Source: Whitmania pigra (lineage: Eukaryota; Annelida; Clitellata; Hirudinida; Haemopidae). From it: a stretch of 64,000 nt of DNA. This document shows positions 49,301 to 60,869 of the stretch, piece after piece; positions within the stretch are counted from its first letter, which is position 1; each line of letters begins with the position of its first letter. The DNA is taken from the NCBI GenBank assembly GCA_021613335.1, contig JAJTWR010000260.1, positions 1,739,501 through 1,803,500 on the forward strand. Direction: 5' to 3'. The position numbers and the translations under genes were made by a program. Under the pieces are notes generated by a model that saw nothing but the letters and a program-made list of their open reading frames with translations, had not been told where the DNA came from and made no database searches.

Positions 49301-49309
49301 AAACTGCAT
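43363..49309 (-). CDS. MANBA: Lysosomal beta-mannosidase (glycoside hydrolase family 2)
   Basis: Sixteen exons give a continuous 2688-nt frame (895 residues; human 879): 49309-49198, 49137-49000, 48682-48534, 48467-48295, 48129-48062, 47953-47787, 47629-47455, 47402-47236, 47167-47030, 45260-44927, 44864-44685, 44623-44526, 44461-44314, 44252-44035, 43903-43718, 43599-43363. It starts with a signal peptide ([19 protein letters not shown]). The enzyme removes terminal beta-mannose from N-glycan fragments in lysosomes. Family landmarks: [36 protein letters not shown]-like [54 protein letters not shown]. The catalytic acid/base is expected at E447 (WSGNNENE) and the nucleophile at E564 ([10 protein letters not shown]). 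[18 protein letters not shown] and FVWLDA mark the C-terminal half. A short insertion (about residues 460-475) follows the acid/base motif. The donor of exon 14 appears to be GC. Intron 9 (45261-47029) is unusually long and holds a GC-rich repeat. Confidence 0.96.
45730..46320. repeat. GC-rich island with ~125-bp tandem duplication in MANBA intron 9
   Basis: This 590-bp block is far richer in G+C and CpG than the surrounding DNA. Two tandem copies of a unit of about 122-127 bp are visible: GCCACTGAGAGCTTTC (45949) and GCCATTGAGAGCTTTC (46076), and CATAACAAGGCCAATGAG (46002) and CATAACAAGGCCAACGAG (46124). Open frames exist on both strands (up to 112 codons), but they have no recognisable domain. 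Its origin is unclear: an inserted repeat, a recent import from a GC-rich locus, or a fragment of a GC-rich transposon. Confidence 0.6.
46823..46950 (+). repeat. Dispersed repeat end (GGGACATCATTTCAGCATTT family)
   Basis: GGGGACATCATTTCAGCATT followed by TTCCAGGGCAAACCC matches, with a few changes, the reverse complement of 41930-41970 and the plus strand at 62069-62110. These are likely ends of one transposon family. This copy lies in MANBA intron 9. Confidence 0.5.
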
Positions 49310-49319
49310 CTTCGCCGTT

Positions 49320-51932
49320 ACACGTAATCTGTCCAATTCAGCATCATCATTTAGAATCACTCGAAATGCTTGCGCCTAAATTTATCATTAAATAACTGAG
49401 CGGCGCAGGTCATCTAGGATTAGCTAACATTACTAGGTGTGATAATGTACAAAGTGCACATTATTTTTGTGGTAAAAGTTGGCCCTAAATGTTCAGTTTC
49501 GTCCTAATCATCTAGCTATGAAATGGAAGTTAATAAAATGCATACGCACAAACGATCGATTTCTACCTGCAGCAATAGAATATCTAAAATCAATAATAAT
49601 TTGCATAGCGAACAATTGCAGGATAAATGTAGAACGAATGAATTACATTACTATCCAAAGCCACATTTACTTATTTGATTAAAGTCCATTGTATAACTAA
49701 GATGATTATGCTTTTTCACAGAGCCACATTAATCCAATATGCATTTAAATAAGAAACCTTATTATCCTCTTCCTATTCCTTATCATCTTCATCGTCATTG
49801 TCGTCATCATTTTCACCGGCAACGCTAATAAAATTATAAAACGTTGGCGCTGGTAATTAGATACATGTTTAAATACTTGACCCGTGTATCATGTTATCTT
49901 GATTAATTTATTGGTTATTATCTAGATAAATGAATCTTTGCATTTTATCTTAAGAAGATTAATAACAGAATCAAATCACAGATTTATCAGATTATTAAAT
50001 AGAATTTACTTTAGAATTTTACATTCTATCATGATCCAGTCATTTCATCACTGTAATATCATCACTTTTATTTCCATCGTTTCAAACTTGGCGAAAAGTT
50101 CTCAATTTAGAAGATTACTTGAGGCCTAACGTCCAAGATGAAGCTCAGCAATGTCATTATCGCTACCACTGCTTAGCTATCTTTCGCAAATAGAAATATT
50201 TTTCAGGCGATTGTAAATTGGGTAAGTACGTCGTATAATTTACCGAATTAATTTAACTTTTACAAATAATAGCCGATAATTGAGTCTGCAATCTTTAGAC
50301 TTCCTTTCCCGCGAAACGATGGCGTTCAGCAACTAAGTTCTGTTTGTTTTTTAACCATTCATAGTTAATAAATGCTCGTGAACTAGAAGTTTTATGTTTT
50401 TATATTTTGTAATTGTACTCCATTGAGGCAATAGCCTTCTTAAGGACACACAAATCTAAATAGCGCTTCAAAGAAAACTCACCATCGCAGTGGATGACGC
50501 AAGCTTTGAGACATTCAATTCTGCAGATGGTGAACACCCAATGGAATGTTCTGAATCACGGAACCATGCCAACACGCTTTCAGAGAATTTTTAACTTTGG
50601 CTTGCTTTAGCAACTCCAGAGAAATTCTCAATCTCATTCAGCTCAAATTCAACAAGTTTCATTTTTGTTGTCTGTATTAGTAGTTCCAATGATTTATCTT
50701 ATTTTTTATTAGTTATATTTCTCATTATTATTCCCAATAAAACTTGTGTTTCTAAGCGTAAACCTCCGCATGAGTTGTTCCTAGTGGCATAATTAAATAT
50801 TTAGGCAAAGTATATTTTATATATTTCCTGAATAAATTTTGATTTTGAGTATCCGCATGCAACTCTTAGAGAGCCTGTCGTATTCAATAAATTCATTTAA
50901 TGCTTGCTACAGTAAAGTATAGAAATATTGTTGAGACATACCCACCTTTTATGGATAATTTCCTGACAAATTACCATATCTTGTCGACATTTTCAGCAAT
51001 GAAATGAAACACCATTTGTAAGAACTTGTAAAATTTCATTTCATTTAGTTCAATCGTTCCTTTAAATTATGCAAATTGACGATTTGTGGCCTGGAAATAT
51101 TATTAAGGCAGCTTCTGGATTGGGCTCGTTTCATCAATTTCAAGGTCTTGTTGGAATGATCAAATATTAAATTGTCATTAAGAAAGCTATATAAAGAAGT
51201 GTGAAATTCAAGACGAAGTACGTGGGCGGAAGACCGAAAAAACTCTCGAATCAGATTCGGAGACTCACGGGAGGCTTCACGAGGAAAATGTTCGTGTAAA
51301 TAAAACTGAAACATAAGTTGGATGTGGATGTCCATTTGAATGTTTGTGTAAATAAAACTGAAACATAAGTTGGATGTGGATGTCCATTTGAGGACAGTCT
51401 GCAACTATCTTAATTCAAGTGCACAGCCAAAATAAAAATACGAAAGCGAGCCCCAGCGCTGAAAATCCATCACATGGAAAAACGTCTCTTCTGGGCCAAA
51501 GAAAAGATGTTATTTTTAAGAAATGAGAAACATCTTTTTGAAAAATTATTTCATAATATTTATATGCAAAAAAAATGTATTTTTTTGTGGAATTTGCTCT
51601 TAATTCTTGATCAAAGTAAAAAAAATAAACGAGTTATATTCTTTAAGGATATTATGCATTTATTCTAAATTTGAACCTCGTGTGATATTTTAAACTTAAG
51701 TTATTGGAAGAAATGGGGACTGTCTTAACATTTCTCCTAGCACTGTGTATTTTTCCACTTTCATAAACGTTTAGCATTCAACGGTTTATTTACGACATTC
51801 GTGAGAAGGTCATTGAAAAGAAGAATGGAGAGAGCGGATGCAGGGAAGTCATTAGGAGGCTGCAGGGAGCAACGGCAACGGACTTTTGGTGCGAAAAGGG
51901 GGCATTTCATCAGGTTGTAAAAGGGTTGGTTT
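49320..51932. other. Intergenic, no recognised gene
   Basis: No domain-bearing frame seen on either strand. The only clear structure is the exact 52-bp duplication at 51294-51390. Confidence 0.4.
51294..51390. repeat. Exact 52-bp tandem duplication
   Basis: The segment beginning GTGTAAATAAAACTGAAACA occurs at 51294 and again at 51346, with identical sequence for at least 45 bp through GATGTCCATTTGA. The lack of differences suggests a recent duplication or an assembly artefact. Confidence 0.85.
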
Positions 51933-53212
51933 TAGAGTCCGACCGAAAGTGATTTTAACGAAACCGAAAATAGACCGAATAGCAAAAAACGCTTGACACC
52001 GAAAAAGAAAATGTAAACAGAAACCGATTTACGGTCTAAACCGTAAAAAAATGAAAATGAAAAAAAAACTAAAATTAAAGTAGTTTAGTGTAATAAACTA
52101 TGTAATTTAATATAAGAAATATAGACTTATAGGCAATTTATAGACTTACTTATTAAGAACTATGAAAACTTATATTATGGTGAGATAAGTGCCGATGTTC
52201 TTGTTTTGAATCTCGAGCCTCATACGCTGACACAAAGGTAATTGCGATTATTGGACCTTCACTACGCTGACTGAATATGGCAATAATTTAATAAACTGAT
52301 TTCTTAAATTAAAATTATTGGTAAAACCGTATATGTTGTCTACATTAGCATTAATGGTTTAGCATAACAAAATAAGGTCTGACCCTTTACCAAATGATTT
52401 AAAGTAAATTTTTCCTTTGTAGACATATTTATAAAAGTTTTTAAAAATGTTCTGCAAAAGGAGTATAATAAAGTAATTATTTATTTTACAAATATTGTCC
52501 TATCTTTCCAGGATTACCATAAATAGCGACAAGCAGTCACGTAGTTCATGGGTCGCCAAGCCGATCATATGTTATTTAACTGTCTTCATTAATTTTGATC
52601 TTAGTTGGAAAAATTGTCCACAAAATAAGGCGAGACATAAGCCAATTTATAGCATTTTAGTTTCGATTTAGACTGTGATGCACCATTAAGTGTAGAAATA
52701 TTAATTCCGCTTGGTCATTTGCGTAGGCACTCGGAAAGGATGGCTGTAGCTAGTCACACAAAGGTTTATCGCGGTCATGAGGCTGTAGAGTCTGTAGCCT
52801 GAAGTTCCCGCTCATGGATCTAGGTCATTAAGATGAAGTTTTTACCCATGTCCTACTTGCGTATATTCGTGCTCCTAAACTTCCTATTCAATAATTATAG
52901 TGAAGAACCAGTATTTCTTTGCTCACATTGGCTAGAGGTATATATATTTAGGGAGCGTTAGGATGTAACTGTTATACTAGGTCGAAGTTTGCCGACCCCT
53001 GCTGTATACATAAACAAGTATACACTCAATAGACAAAAACTGAATTGCAAAAAAAAAATATTTTTCGTTTCCAAAAGCAATTTCGACCAGAAAATGAGCC
53101 TTTTAATTCATTTTCCTAGTGGGACAGAAAACGAAATGACGCCGTAAATGACAAAAAGTCAATATTCGGCGTGAAAAACGAAGACGAAATTCGATCGGTC
53201 TCTAGTTGATTT
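51925..53212. mobile_element. Non-autonomous hAT-like element with 8-bp target-site duplication
   Basis: The element runs 51933-53204. Its ends are inverted: TAGAGTCCGACCGAA on the left and, read from the other strand, TAGAGACCGATCGAA on the right (13 of 15 match). It is flanked by GTTGGTTT (51925-51932) and GTTGATTT (53205-53212), an 8-bp duplication with one mismatch, which is diagnostic of hAT-type insertion. The interior has no open transposase frame. A second, smaller inverted-repeat unit appears nested inside (about 52551-52997, ends resembling CAGGGGTCGGCAAAC). Confidence 0.75.
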
Positions 53213-53350
53213 CCTAGGAAAAAGCCGAAATGACCAGAAGTAACTTAATTACAGGGCTTTTATGATTTTAACTGCATATTTTTGTACCATAAAAACCTTC
53301 AAACAGAATACTTTGTCGAATATTTTGAAAACTAAAGTAATTAACGAGAC

Positions 53351-53472
53351 GTGCAGGTTTACCGAATGGGTAATACCTGCATGCGACGGTATTAACAACA
53401 GTCGTTATGTGCCGCGTTCTCACCCTTTTGTGACGCTCTTTTGGTTGAAATAAATAATTTTTATTATTACCA
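53351..53472 (+). mobile_element. Second, diverged copy of the tRNA-derived SINE
   Basis: GTGCAGGTTTACCGAATGGG followed by TAATACCTGCATGCGACGG and ACAACAGTCGTTATGTG aligns along its length with the SINE head at 7572. The B-box has decayed (GCGTTCTCACCC). The tail runs into AAATAATTTTTATTATTACC, again an ATT-type LINE-like end. Confidence 0.7.
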
Positions 53473-53615
53473 AATATTAAGTAGCCTTAAGTAAACTTTA
53501 TTTTATACAAAATGACAAAGTTATGCCTTTTCACTCAGGAAAGAAACAATTTGTGATAAGGTATGATATTAAGTTTATTTATTCAAAACACAGAAAAAAT
53601 AATGTTATAACACAA

Positions 53616-53690
53616 TTTCAAGTACAAGTATTCAACGTTCAAGTACTTGAAATAGGTACTCGAGTACAAGCATCAAGTACCACGTCTGCT
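53616..53690. repeat. Solo hAT sub-terminal repeat cluster
   Basis: A dense cluster of AAGTACAAGTA / CAAGTACTTG / AGTACAAGCA motifs matches the sub-terminal repeats flanking the hAT remnant at 17.8-18.7 kb. No transposase sequence accompanies it, so it is probably the end of a deleted element. Confidence 0.5.
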
Positions 53691-54597
53691 AATAATTGCA
53701 GTGATTTTAGAACAACTGTGAACTGATGCCTCCACTGCTGTTGAGTTTGTAAAGTGCTTGCGAATAAAATAACATTAATAAGTCAGATGGTTAAGCCATA
53801 AAAAATATAAATTTAAATTGTAAAAGACTAAAAACGATTCACGGATAATTTATACTTAAAGTTGTAAGAAAAATAAAAAATAATTCAACTTAAATTAAAG
53901 ATATTGCATAATGTTGTTATCATCAATCTGAAAACAAATTAAATAGATTTAACAGAAATTGCAAACCTAAAACTTGCACAAAACGCATGTATTTGACAGA
54001 ACTAAGCATCCGATTAATTGCAAAATCTTTGATATACTTTCTTATGAAAGTTTTTTTAATGGAAAGTACAGATTTTGAAATTTAAAAATACGAGTAAATG
54101 TAATCAAATGTTTCTAGAATGTCATAATCATAATCCTTAATATTAAAGAAATATTTAAAATTAAGTACATATATTTGAATTTTTCGATTCGCAGTTAAAT
54201 CTTCTTTTAACAGAAACTGTTACTTATGTTCAACGGATGTCATCGTATCAAAATCAGGCAAAATAAGTTTAAAATGTTCTTATTAAGAAACATTTAATCA
54301 ACTCATTCACTTTTAAGACGATGAATCCATTTTTCTTCCATTCACTCCTCCTTATTACGATGCACATTCTTTATGGAAATGCAAGGGTGCTTCAGGCGCA
54401 CGTACCTTTGCTAGGCGCAGTCGGACGACAGGAAGGAGTTGCGAGGAGATTTCAGTGCTTAACAGATGGCGCTTTGAAGTATTTCCCGTTCTAAAGCAGT
54501 TGAGCAAAGAATCTTCTGGAAGCATTCAGAAAACGTTTTTCTTCATTCAAAATTTAGACGTTTTTAAACGATTCGTCGAAGAGACTCGAAGGAAGTC

Positions 54598-54888
54598 ATG
54601 AAAAAATTCATCGATTCGTTCGAAGGCAAGACATCGAGTGCTCGTCTTTTGGAATGCTCAGGAGACAGCAGTTCTCAGGGACCGAACTATCAGGCTTGTT
54701 CTGATACGGAAGATGGAAAGAAGAGGCACAAAAACGGAGTGCCATTCTTGAGGACAAAAACCTACTCGTGTGAGGAAACTGGTGAAAAATTTCATCGCAT
54801 CTCCGGTGATGATGAAGACTCGAAGACTAGGTTTCTGTGCGTGGTGGGTTGTTGCGGAGGAGGCAGGCTCAGTCTCGTGTGGATGGTG
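54598..54888 (+). other. Possible coding exon, gene unknown
   Basis: An ATG opens a frame rich in charged and polar residues (MKKFIDSFEGKTSSARLLEC, SDTEDGKKRHKNG, YSCEETGEKFHRISGDDEDS) and ends in CCGGGRLSLVWM, where a donor (ATG then GTGAGG) occurs at about 54888. The composition looks protein-like. It lies upstream of and on the same strand as the synaptotagmin-like exons and could be a 5' exon of that gene or of another one. I do not recognise it. Confidence 0.35.
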
Positions 54889-55375
54889 AGGAAAATTTTT
54901 ATGTATTTATTATTGTTTAATATTTTCAAATATTTATTCTGACACATGATTCACGAGAGCTATAAAAATAAAAGTTTGTCAAATATGGATTTGTAAAATA
55001 ATCCTGCTTAAAAATATTCTATAACCGCGATAATTTCGGGGCTACAAGCTTAGAATTAGTTGTTTATCCGTGTGCGAATGAAAGATGAAGCGGGAGAGGA
55101 AGTAACGTTTCAATGCCGGTGTTGAATGGCAGTGGATTTATTGTTCGCCCATGAGTTTGAAGATCTCCATTTTGACAGCAGTTCAGATCATCATCATCAG
55201 GCGAAGAAATTATTTAAAGTTTTTTTTCAGAATAAAGCAGGTTTCAAATGGAAGTGTATGAGAAAACTTAAAGAGCAGCCCGTTGTGAAGTTCAATTACG
55301 CTTTAAGTGGATGCTCAATGCTTTCCTAAGCTTATTCTCCTTTCAAGCATATCAAGAGTCTCCGATAATTGCATT

Positions 55376-55522
55376 TCAGCCATTCACAATTGCATTACAA
55401 CCATTCGTAATTACATTACAACCATTCGTAATTACATTAAAACCATTCGTAATTACATTAAACCCATTCGTAATTACATTAAAACCATTCTTAATTACAT
55501 TACAACCATTCACAGTAACATC
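55376..55522. repeat. 21-bp minisatellite, about seven copies
   Basis: The unit ACAACCATTCGTAATTACAT T is repeated about seven times with small changes, from TCAGCCATTCACAATTGCAT to the final CCATTCACAGTAACATCGC. As 21 is a multiple of three, one frame stays open and reads as a heptad-like TIRNYIT repeat, but no initiation or splice context supports a gene. Confidence 0.8.
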
Positions 55523-55748
55523 GCAATAGCAGGTTTAATATCTCCGCAACATTTAACGCCACTAAAATCTTAAAATGAATATAATTTTTTTTTAAATTCA
55601 AGTGATTATCAGACATTTCGACATGTTTTTCTTCTCATTGCTCACTCGCTGATAGCGCTGATGATATAATTTGAAATTATCCTAAAGTTATAAATTTATG
55701 GTTCAAGGAACTCACTCAGTTTTTGATTGTTTGTGACGTCTTATATGG

Positions 55749-55816
55749 TCGTATATATATATATATATATATATATACGATATATATATATATATATATA
55801 TATCTTATATATATTC
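55749..55816. repeat. TA dinucleotide array with a palindromic centre
   Basis: Two long runs of alternating TA flank the short interruption TACGATAT, making the whole segment close to self-complementary and able to form a cruciform. Confidence 0.85.
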
Positions 55817-56254
55817 TAGTATTACAACGAACCCTCGATCAGCGGAGGATTTAGGGTTGGAGCGTAATTTCTAAAATATATGAAGAAATAAATCTGTTTT
55901 AATTTATAATTTATTTATTTTATTTCAATAATTTTGGAGGAATATTTTAGTAGCTCTGCCCCTTATATCAAAACCTGTACCTTTGGAAACATTGTTCGGC
56001 CCCACCAAAGATTAATGCAAACGAATCAGGAAACTTCGCACTTCCCGCGGTGTCTTGTGCACTCGCGTTGGCCCTTAAAAATCCTGGCTGGGTTAATCGA
56101 ACCGTACCGATAACTGCAGCAGGTGTTCAAGGTGAACAGTCTCTATTTGTTGAGCAATGTGGGTAAGGAAAGTAGGACCAAGCTCAACAGGGTCTTTTTC
56201 CCCCGTTAATTCTACCAAGTCCATTCAGAGGATAGATTCTACATACATCCCCGC

Positions 56255-56660
<406 letters not shown>

Positions 56661-58172
56661 AAAAGGCTCACAAAATCAATCCGAACATTTTTCAGAAAAA
56701 TATAAGCTCTTCCCATCAGCATTCAGCCTGCCTTTCGCTTGCTTGGAATTTTCAGCATTTTTCGGAAGTCTTTCCTCATTGTTCTACGTGCACCTACTAG
56801 GATCGCTGTAATTTCGATGTGGGAACCTGATCCTGTGCAGTGATGAAGCTCTCTGATTCTTCCTTCGTGCTAGAGTTTCTCAACCACATTTGCATTTTAT
56901 CCAAAAAAAAGCCATTCGCATAATGGTTTGCCTTTAATCACGTCAGTTTTACTTTGTCTCATTTTACCTTTAGCTCGGACATGAGTGGCCGTCTTTCAGA
57001 ATTTTAATCACCCTTCATTTTCTACGTGCTTTTTGACTGAATGTTTGGTCTTGTTGCAGTCGATCTATTTTGACAACCTTCATCAGTGCGCAGAAATTTT
57101 TTCTAGTCACTTTTGTCTATTCCAAAATATTTATAAGCTCCGTCAGTGTCGCTATTTCTTATTTCGAAGTTTGACATACTCACTTAGCTTCCAACCTTTG
57201 ATTTTTGCTACTGCATGCTTATATCCCAAATTCCATTGTCTTGGTTATACTATACTTTTTTCATGGCTTACCGAAAACGATTTCAAACCGTGCGTGATAT
57301 ATGCTTGATGCTGTTGCTGTCATTTGCTGTAATAAAATGGTGTTATTTTAGCCTGGCCTAAGTAGTTTTGAAATAGACTTAAGGATCAAAATAAGATTAG
57401 TGATAATAAATGCCTTTGGCGTTTAATCTGGTCATGCAATGTTGAGCCTCATCTTGTGATTTGACTAGAAGCCCCATTTTTGCCCGCAGTCTTTTCTAAA
57501 ATCTTTGGGCTCCTTGGAAAGATCACTTTAATGTCATTTGTATTTTAACCAATTTTGTTTTGAGTGATTTATGCAACTGATCAGATGTGAAGGCATTTTT
57601 AATCGATTTACCTGGGTTTGCGAACGCGAGACATGGTTTTGCTGTGGTGCAAGAGCGCGGCCCATGCGAGCAATTATTATCAGTTTTATTGCCTCCGTTG
57701 CTGTCTCCCAGGAAAAGTAGTAGATTTTCGTGGACGACCTCATAGAAATATATTCAGAACTCAACTCCAAGGAAATTGGAAGCACCTGGAATTGTTGACG
57801 CAAATTGCCTGCAAATGAGTTTTTTATGTCTTGGTAAAATTCGAAGTTTTGCACGAGATGAAACTCGTTCCACCACGCAAAGTAGATTAACAGCAACTAT
57901 ACTTCAATAACTGGCATGATTGAACTAAAGATTGTTAAATTATTTACACCATTTATTAAAATAAATTAAAATCAAAATCATAATTAGTTTAATATCAAAA
58001 TTTATTAACAAACATTTAAATTTACATTTAAATTAACAGCAATTTTATCAAAGGAATTAAGATTATTTTTGGCAAGCTAATAATTAATTTCAAATAAATT
58101 GAATTTCAGTAATTTTAATCCAATTTGTTAAATAAATGATGAACCCCAAACAAAAGAATGTCCATTTCCCAG

Positions 58173-59379
58173 GAACAAAATGAGTTAATTTCAATGTTTG
58201 ACAGCGAGACAAAAGAGGTGAGCACACATTTTTCTAAAACAAAAACGCCCATAATCCTCTTTTACGTTTCTGGTTTTCGATTTTGGATTTTGCAAATGTT
58301 AATACAGGCATGAGACTTACGCATACGTATACATAAACAAAAAAGTAAAGTAATAAAATGTGGGGTCACATAATAAAAATAAATATGGTTTAACATTCAA
58401 ACTGAATAGTGCATTTCTGACGCTACGCACATGGCGCTTTATAAATTAATTATTATTATTATTATTATTATTAGCTTTTAATAATAATGTATTAATAATG
58501 CAGCTTCGATGTCAGCAACTTCAGCTATTTAGAAACGCTCTCAAGTTTTCTGCTTTCGCTGTGAATTGATGGCTTGAGGAGCACTTCCGCCACAATTTGT
58601 TTTTTGAGAAGCGATAGATCAGGCAACATCTTTAAAGCGAGCAACATATCATTCGTTGAAACCGCTTCATCACAATGTTGCATATCATCACCTCCCTGAA
58701 CGCTTGACGAATGAGAGGAACGTAGCAAAACAAATAATACTCAAGCTTAAATAAATGGGCATTTTGAAATGAAGTAATTTAGTTTTAAAAATCTCTTTAA
58801 CGTTTTCGAAAGATCAATGGCTTACACATAATGAGACCAACTTTAAATCCCTGTTCATGTTTTAGGCCCCTTTAAAATCAAATTCATCGTCACAGAACAA
58901 ACACGCCTTACTCCCCAACGAGGAGGACAAAGATGAGTTTCTCCTTCAAAGTAACTCTAATATCAGCAGGCAGGAAGACACCTGTCTAACAGAGGTAGAC
59001 GGTTCAATTCCTCCCAAGGAACCCGTGCAGGTCTTTAAATTAATTTAATTTAATATTCCAAGCGTCAACAGAAATATTTGCTTGCAGGGAGCATCTATCT
59101 CAGATCGAGAGACGAGCGAGGTTTGTTCGGACGACCTTGAAAACTCGTTTTCGGACAAAAAACTTGGACGCATTCAATTCAGCATCCATTACGATTTTCC
59201 CGAGCAAACTTTAACTCTTAGAATCATCAGAGCCACGGATTTGGTCGCCAAGGACTTTTCAGGGACGAGCGACCCTTACGTGAAAATCATGCTGCTGCCA
59301 GACAAGAAGAGAAAGTTGATGACCAACGTGAAGAGGAAGAATTTGAACCCAAGGTGGAACGAAGTGTTTGCTTTCGAAG
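58173..59379 (+). CDS. Synaptotagmin-7-like protein, internal exons (linker and most of C2A)
   Basis: Three phase-compatible exons: 58173-58217 ([15 protein letters not shown]), 58866-59030 (acidic, Ser/Gln-rich linker) and 59088-59379. The last encodes [57 protein letters not shown] and [10 protein letters not shown], a C2A domain closest to synaptotagmin-7 (LGRIQFSVGYNF..., [21 protein letters not shown]). The Asp residues of the first calcium-binding loop (KDFSGTSDP) are present, so calcium-dependent phospholipid binding is expected. Synaptotagmins anchor on vesicle or plasma membrane and act as calcium sensors for exocytosis. The exon ends GAAG with a GCGAGT donor, a non-canonical GC splice site; reading on gives a stop within three codons. 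The N-terminal membrane span exon and the rest of C2A and C2B are not recognised in the window and should lie upstream and beyond 64 kb. Confidence 0.85.
58418..58474 (+). mobile_element. Solo 3' tail of the L2/CR1-like LINE
   Basis: GACGCTACGCACATGGCGCT followed by TTATAAATTAATTATTATTATT matches the 3' end of the LINE at 24176-24210 (GACGCACATGACACTTTATA then AATTAATTATTATT). This is an extreme 5' truncation, with only about 40 bp of element plus an ATT tail, inside the synaptotagmin-like gene's intron. Confidence 0.65.
58525..58728 (-). other. Short frame with BESS-like helix, doubtful
   Basis: A 67-codon frame includes [20 protein letters not shown] followed by VAEVLL, reminiscent of the BESS motif found at the C-terminus of MADF-type DNA-binding proteins. 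It lies in an intron of the plus-strand synaptotagmin-like gene and has no visible partner exon. It may be a relic of a retrocopy or chance. Confidence 0.2.
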
Positions 59380-59399
59380 GCGAGTTTTAAATTTTTTTT

Positions 59400-60860
59400 C
59401 TAAATATTTAAAAGCTCTGCTTAAGACTGGAAGCAAATTAAATTAAAGGAGAAGGATTCATGATCGAACTAATGCTTCTGTGGCACGCCTGGTTTTTAAA
59501 CGAAACGTTTCCTCACAATGTCGTGTTAAGGTATTCTTAACAGTTCTTGAGGCTCACCACTCGTAAGAAATTGAGTTGCAATTTCTGAAAAGCGTTTGTA
59601 TAAAATACGGTAACGTTTATTTTGTAAATAAGATTGACTCTTTATTTTTTTAAATTACTTCAATTACAATAATTTTTAATTATTCAAATTCAGATGTAAA
59701 GACACTGTTATAAATTAAATAGGTGATGTCATAACATGAGTGAATATTTCGAATAGAAACCATCTCTGAAAACTCAAAAATCCATGAACCATGTTTGTAC
59801 CTGCATATTGAGCAAACAATCCTGGTGCACTTTCAGCGATAACGATCAAGATTGTCCTCAAATGTAAAATGCATTTTCAGATTATCAGCAGAAGTTATTA
59901 ATATATATATAGTTATATATTTTACAATTTATATATATTATATAGTTATATAAAGTTATATATTATTATTATCTAATATTTTAATGTTCTTTTAACATGA
60001 AACATTCGTAGATAATTTAATTTGCACAACATTTGCTGCTTCTGTTTTCTTCCATTTGGTTCCACTCAAACAGAGCAAATGCAGATTCAAAACTTGAAGT
60101 AAATCAAATTCAATTTAAAGTTTATTCTGGCTATATCTGAAATATTACTACATAAAATTATTTTTTCTTGTGACCGTAGAAATCTAAAGGAAACACATTA
60201 AGAACATGAATACAGAAGCAGATTACAATAATAAACAGTTTTGAAGCTAATTTTTTTTAGACAAACTTTTCATTGCAATGCTAGACAATCAAACTCTTTT
60301 TCGTTTTAGCATACGTTTTAGCTTCGGAACAAATGCTAAAAATTGTTCAAAAATCTACTCTTTATTGAAATGAGGAGTCGAAAAGTGGTCTATTACCATC
60401 TTCGAAACCATGGCGTTAAAAGACAACAAACAATATGCAAAATAATAATATACTTAAAATATACAATTCTAGAACTGCATACGAAAAACGCCATCTAAAT
60501 TGGCTGCTTACTGCAAACTGGTGCTTATGCATGTTTCTATATAACCAATTTTTATTCATGCTTCAGCCTCTAAATAAGTAACGTGCTCCTAGGACATTTA
60601 TTGTCATGATGACGTTATTTGAAACCCAATAAAGAAACCAATTTCCATTTGACAGTGGATCATTCACTCATTTCATAAACAATTAATTGTAATAATATTT
60701 GCACATCAACTGCTCCATAAACTTTTTCGTGGTTATCTTGAAAAATTAAGCATTTACTTTGCCTGGAACATTATGCATTTATACTTTGAAAATATTTAAT
60801 GTAATGTTGTTGTTGTCGTTTATTAATGTCCGTTACATAGCTAGGTGATTAAAACTAATC
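59400..60860. other. Intron or intergenic, no recognised feature
   Basis: AT-rich DNA downstream of the last visible synaptotagmin-like exon. I looked for the remainder of C2A (a segment like DYDRFSRNDPIGE) and did not find it. Confidence 0.35.
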
Positions 60861-60869
60861 ATGAGACTT

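Noticed and set aside
59005..59025. tRNA B-box-like GGTTCAATTCCTCC
   Set aside because: It lies in a coding exon of the synaptotagmin-like gene, in frame, with no tRNA structure around it.
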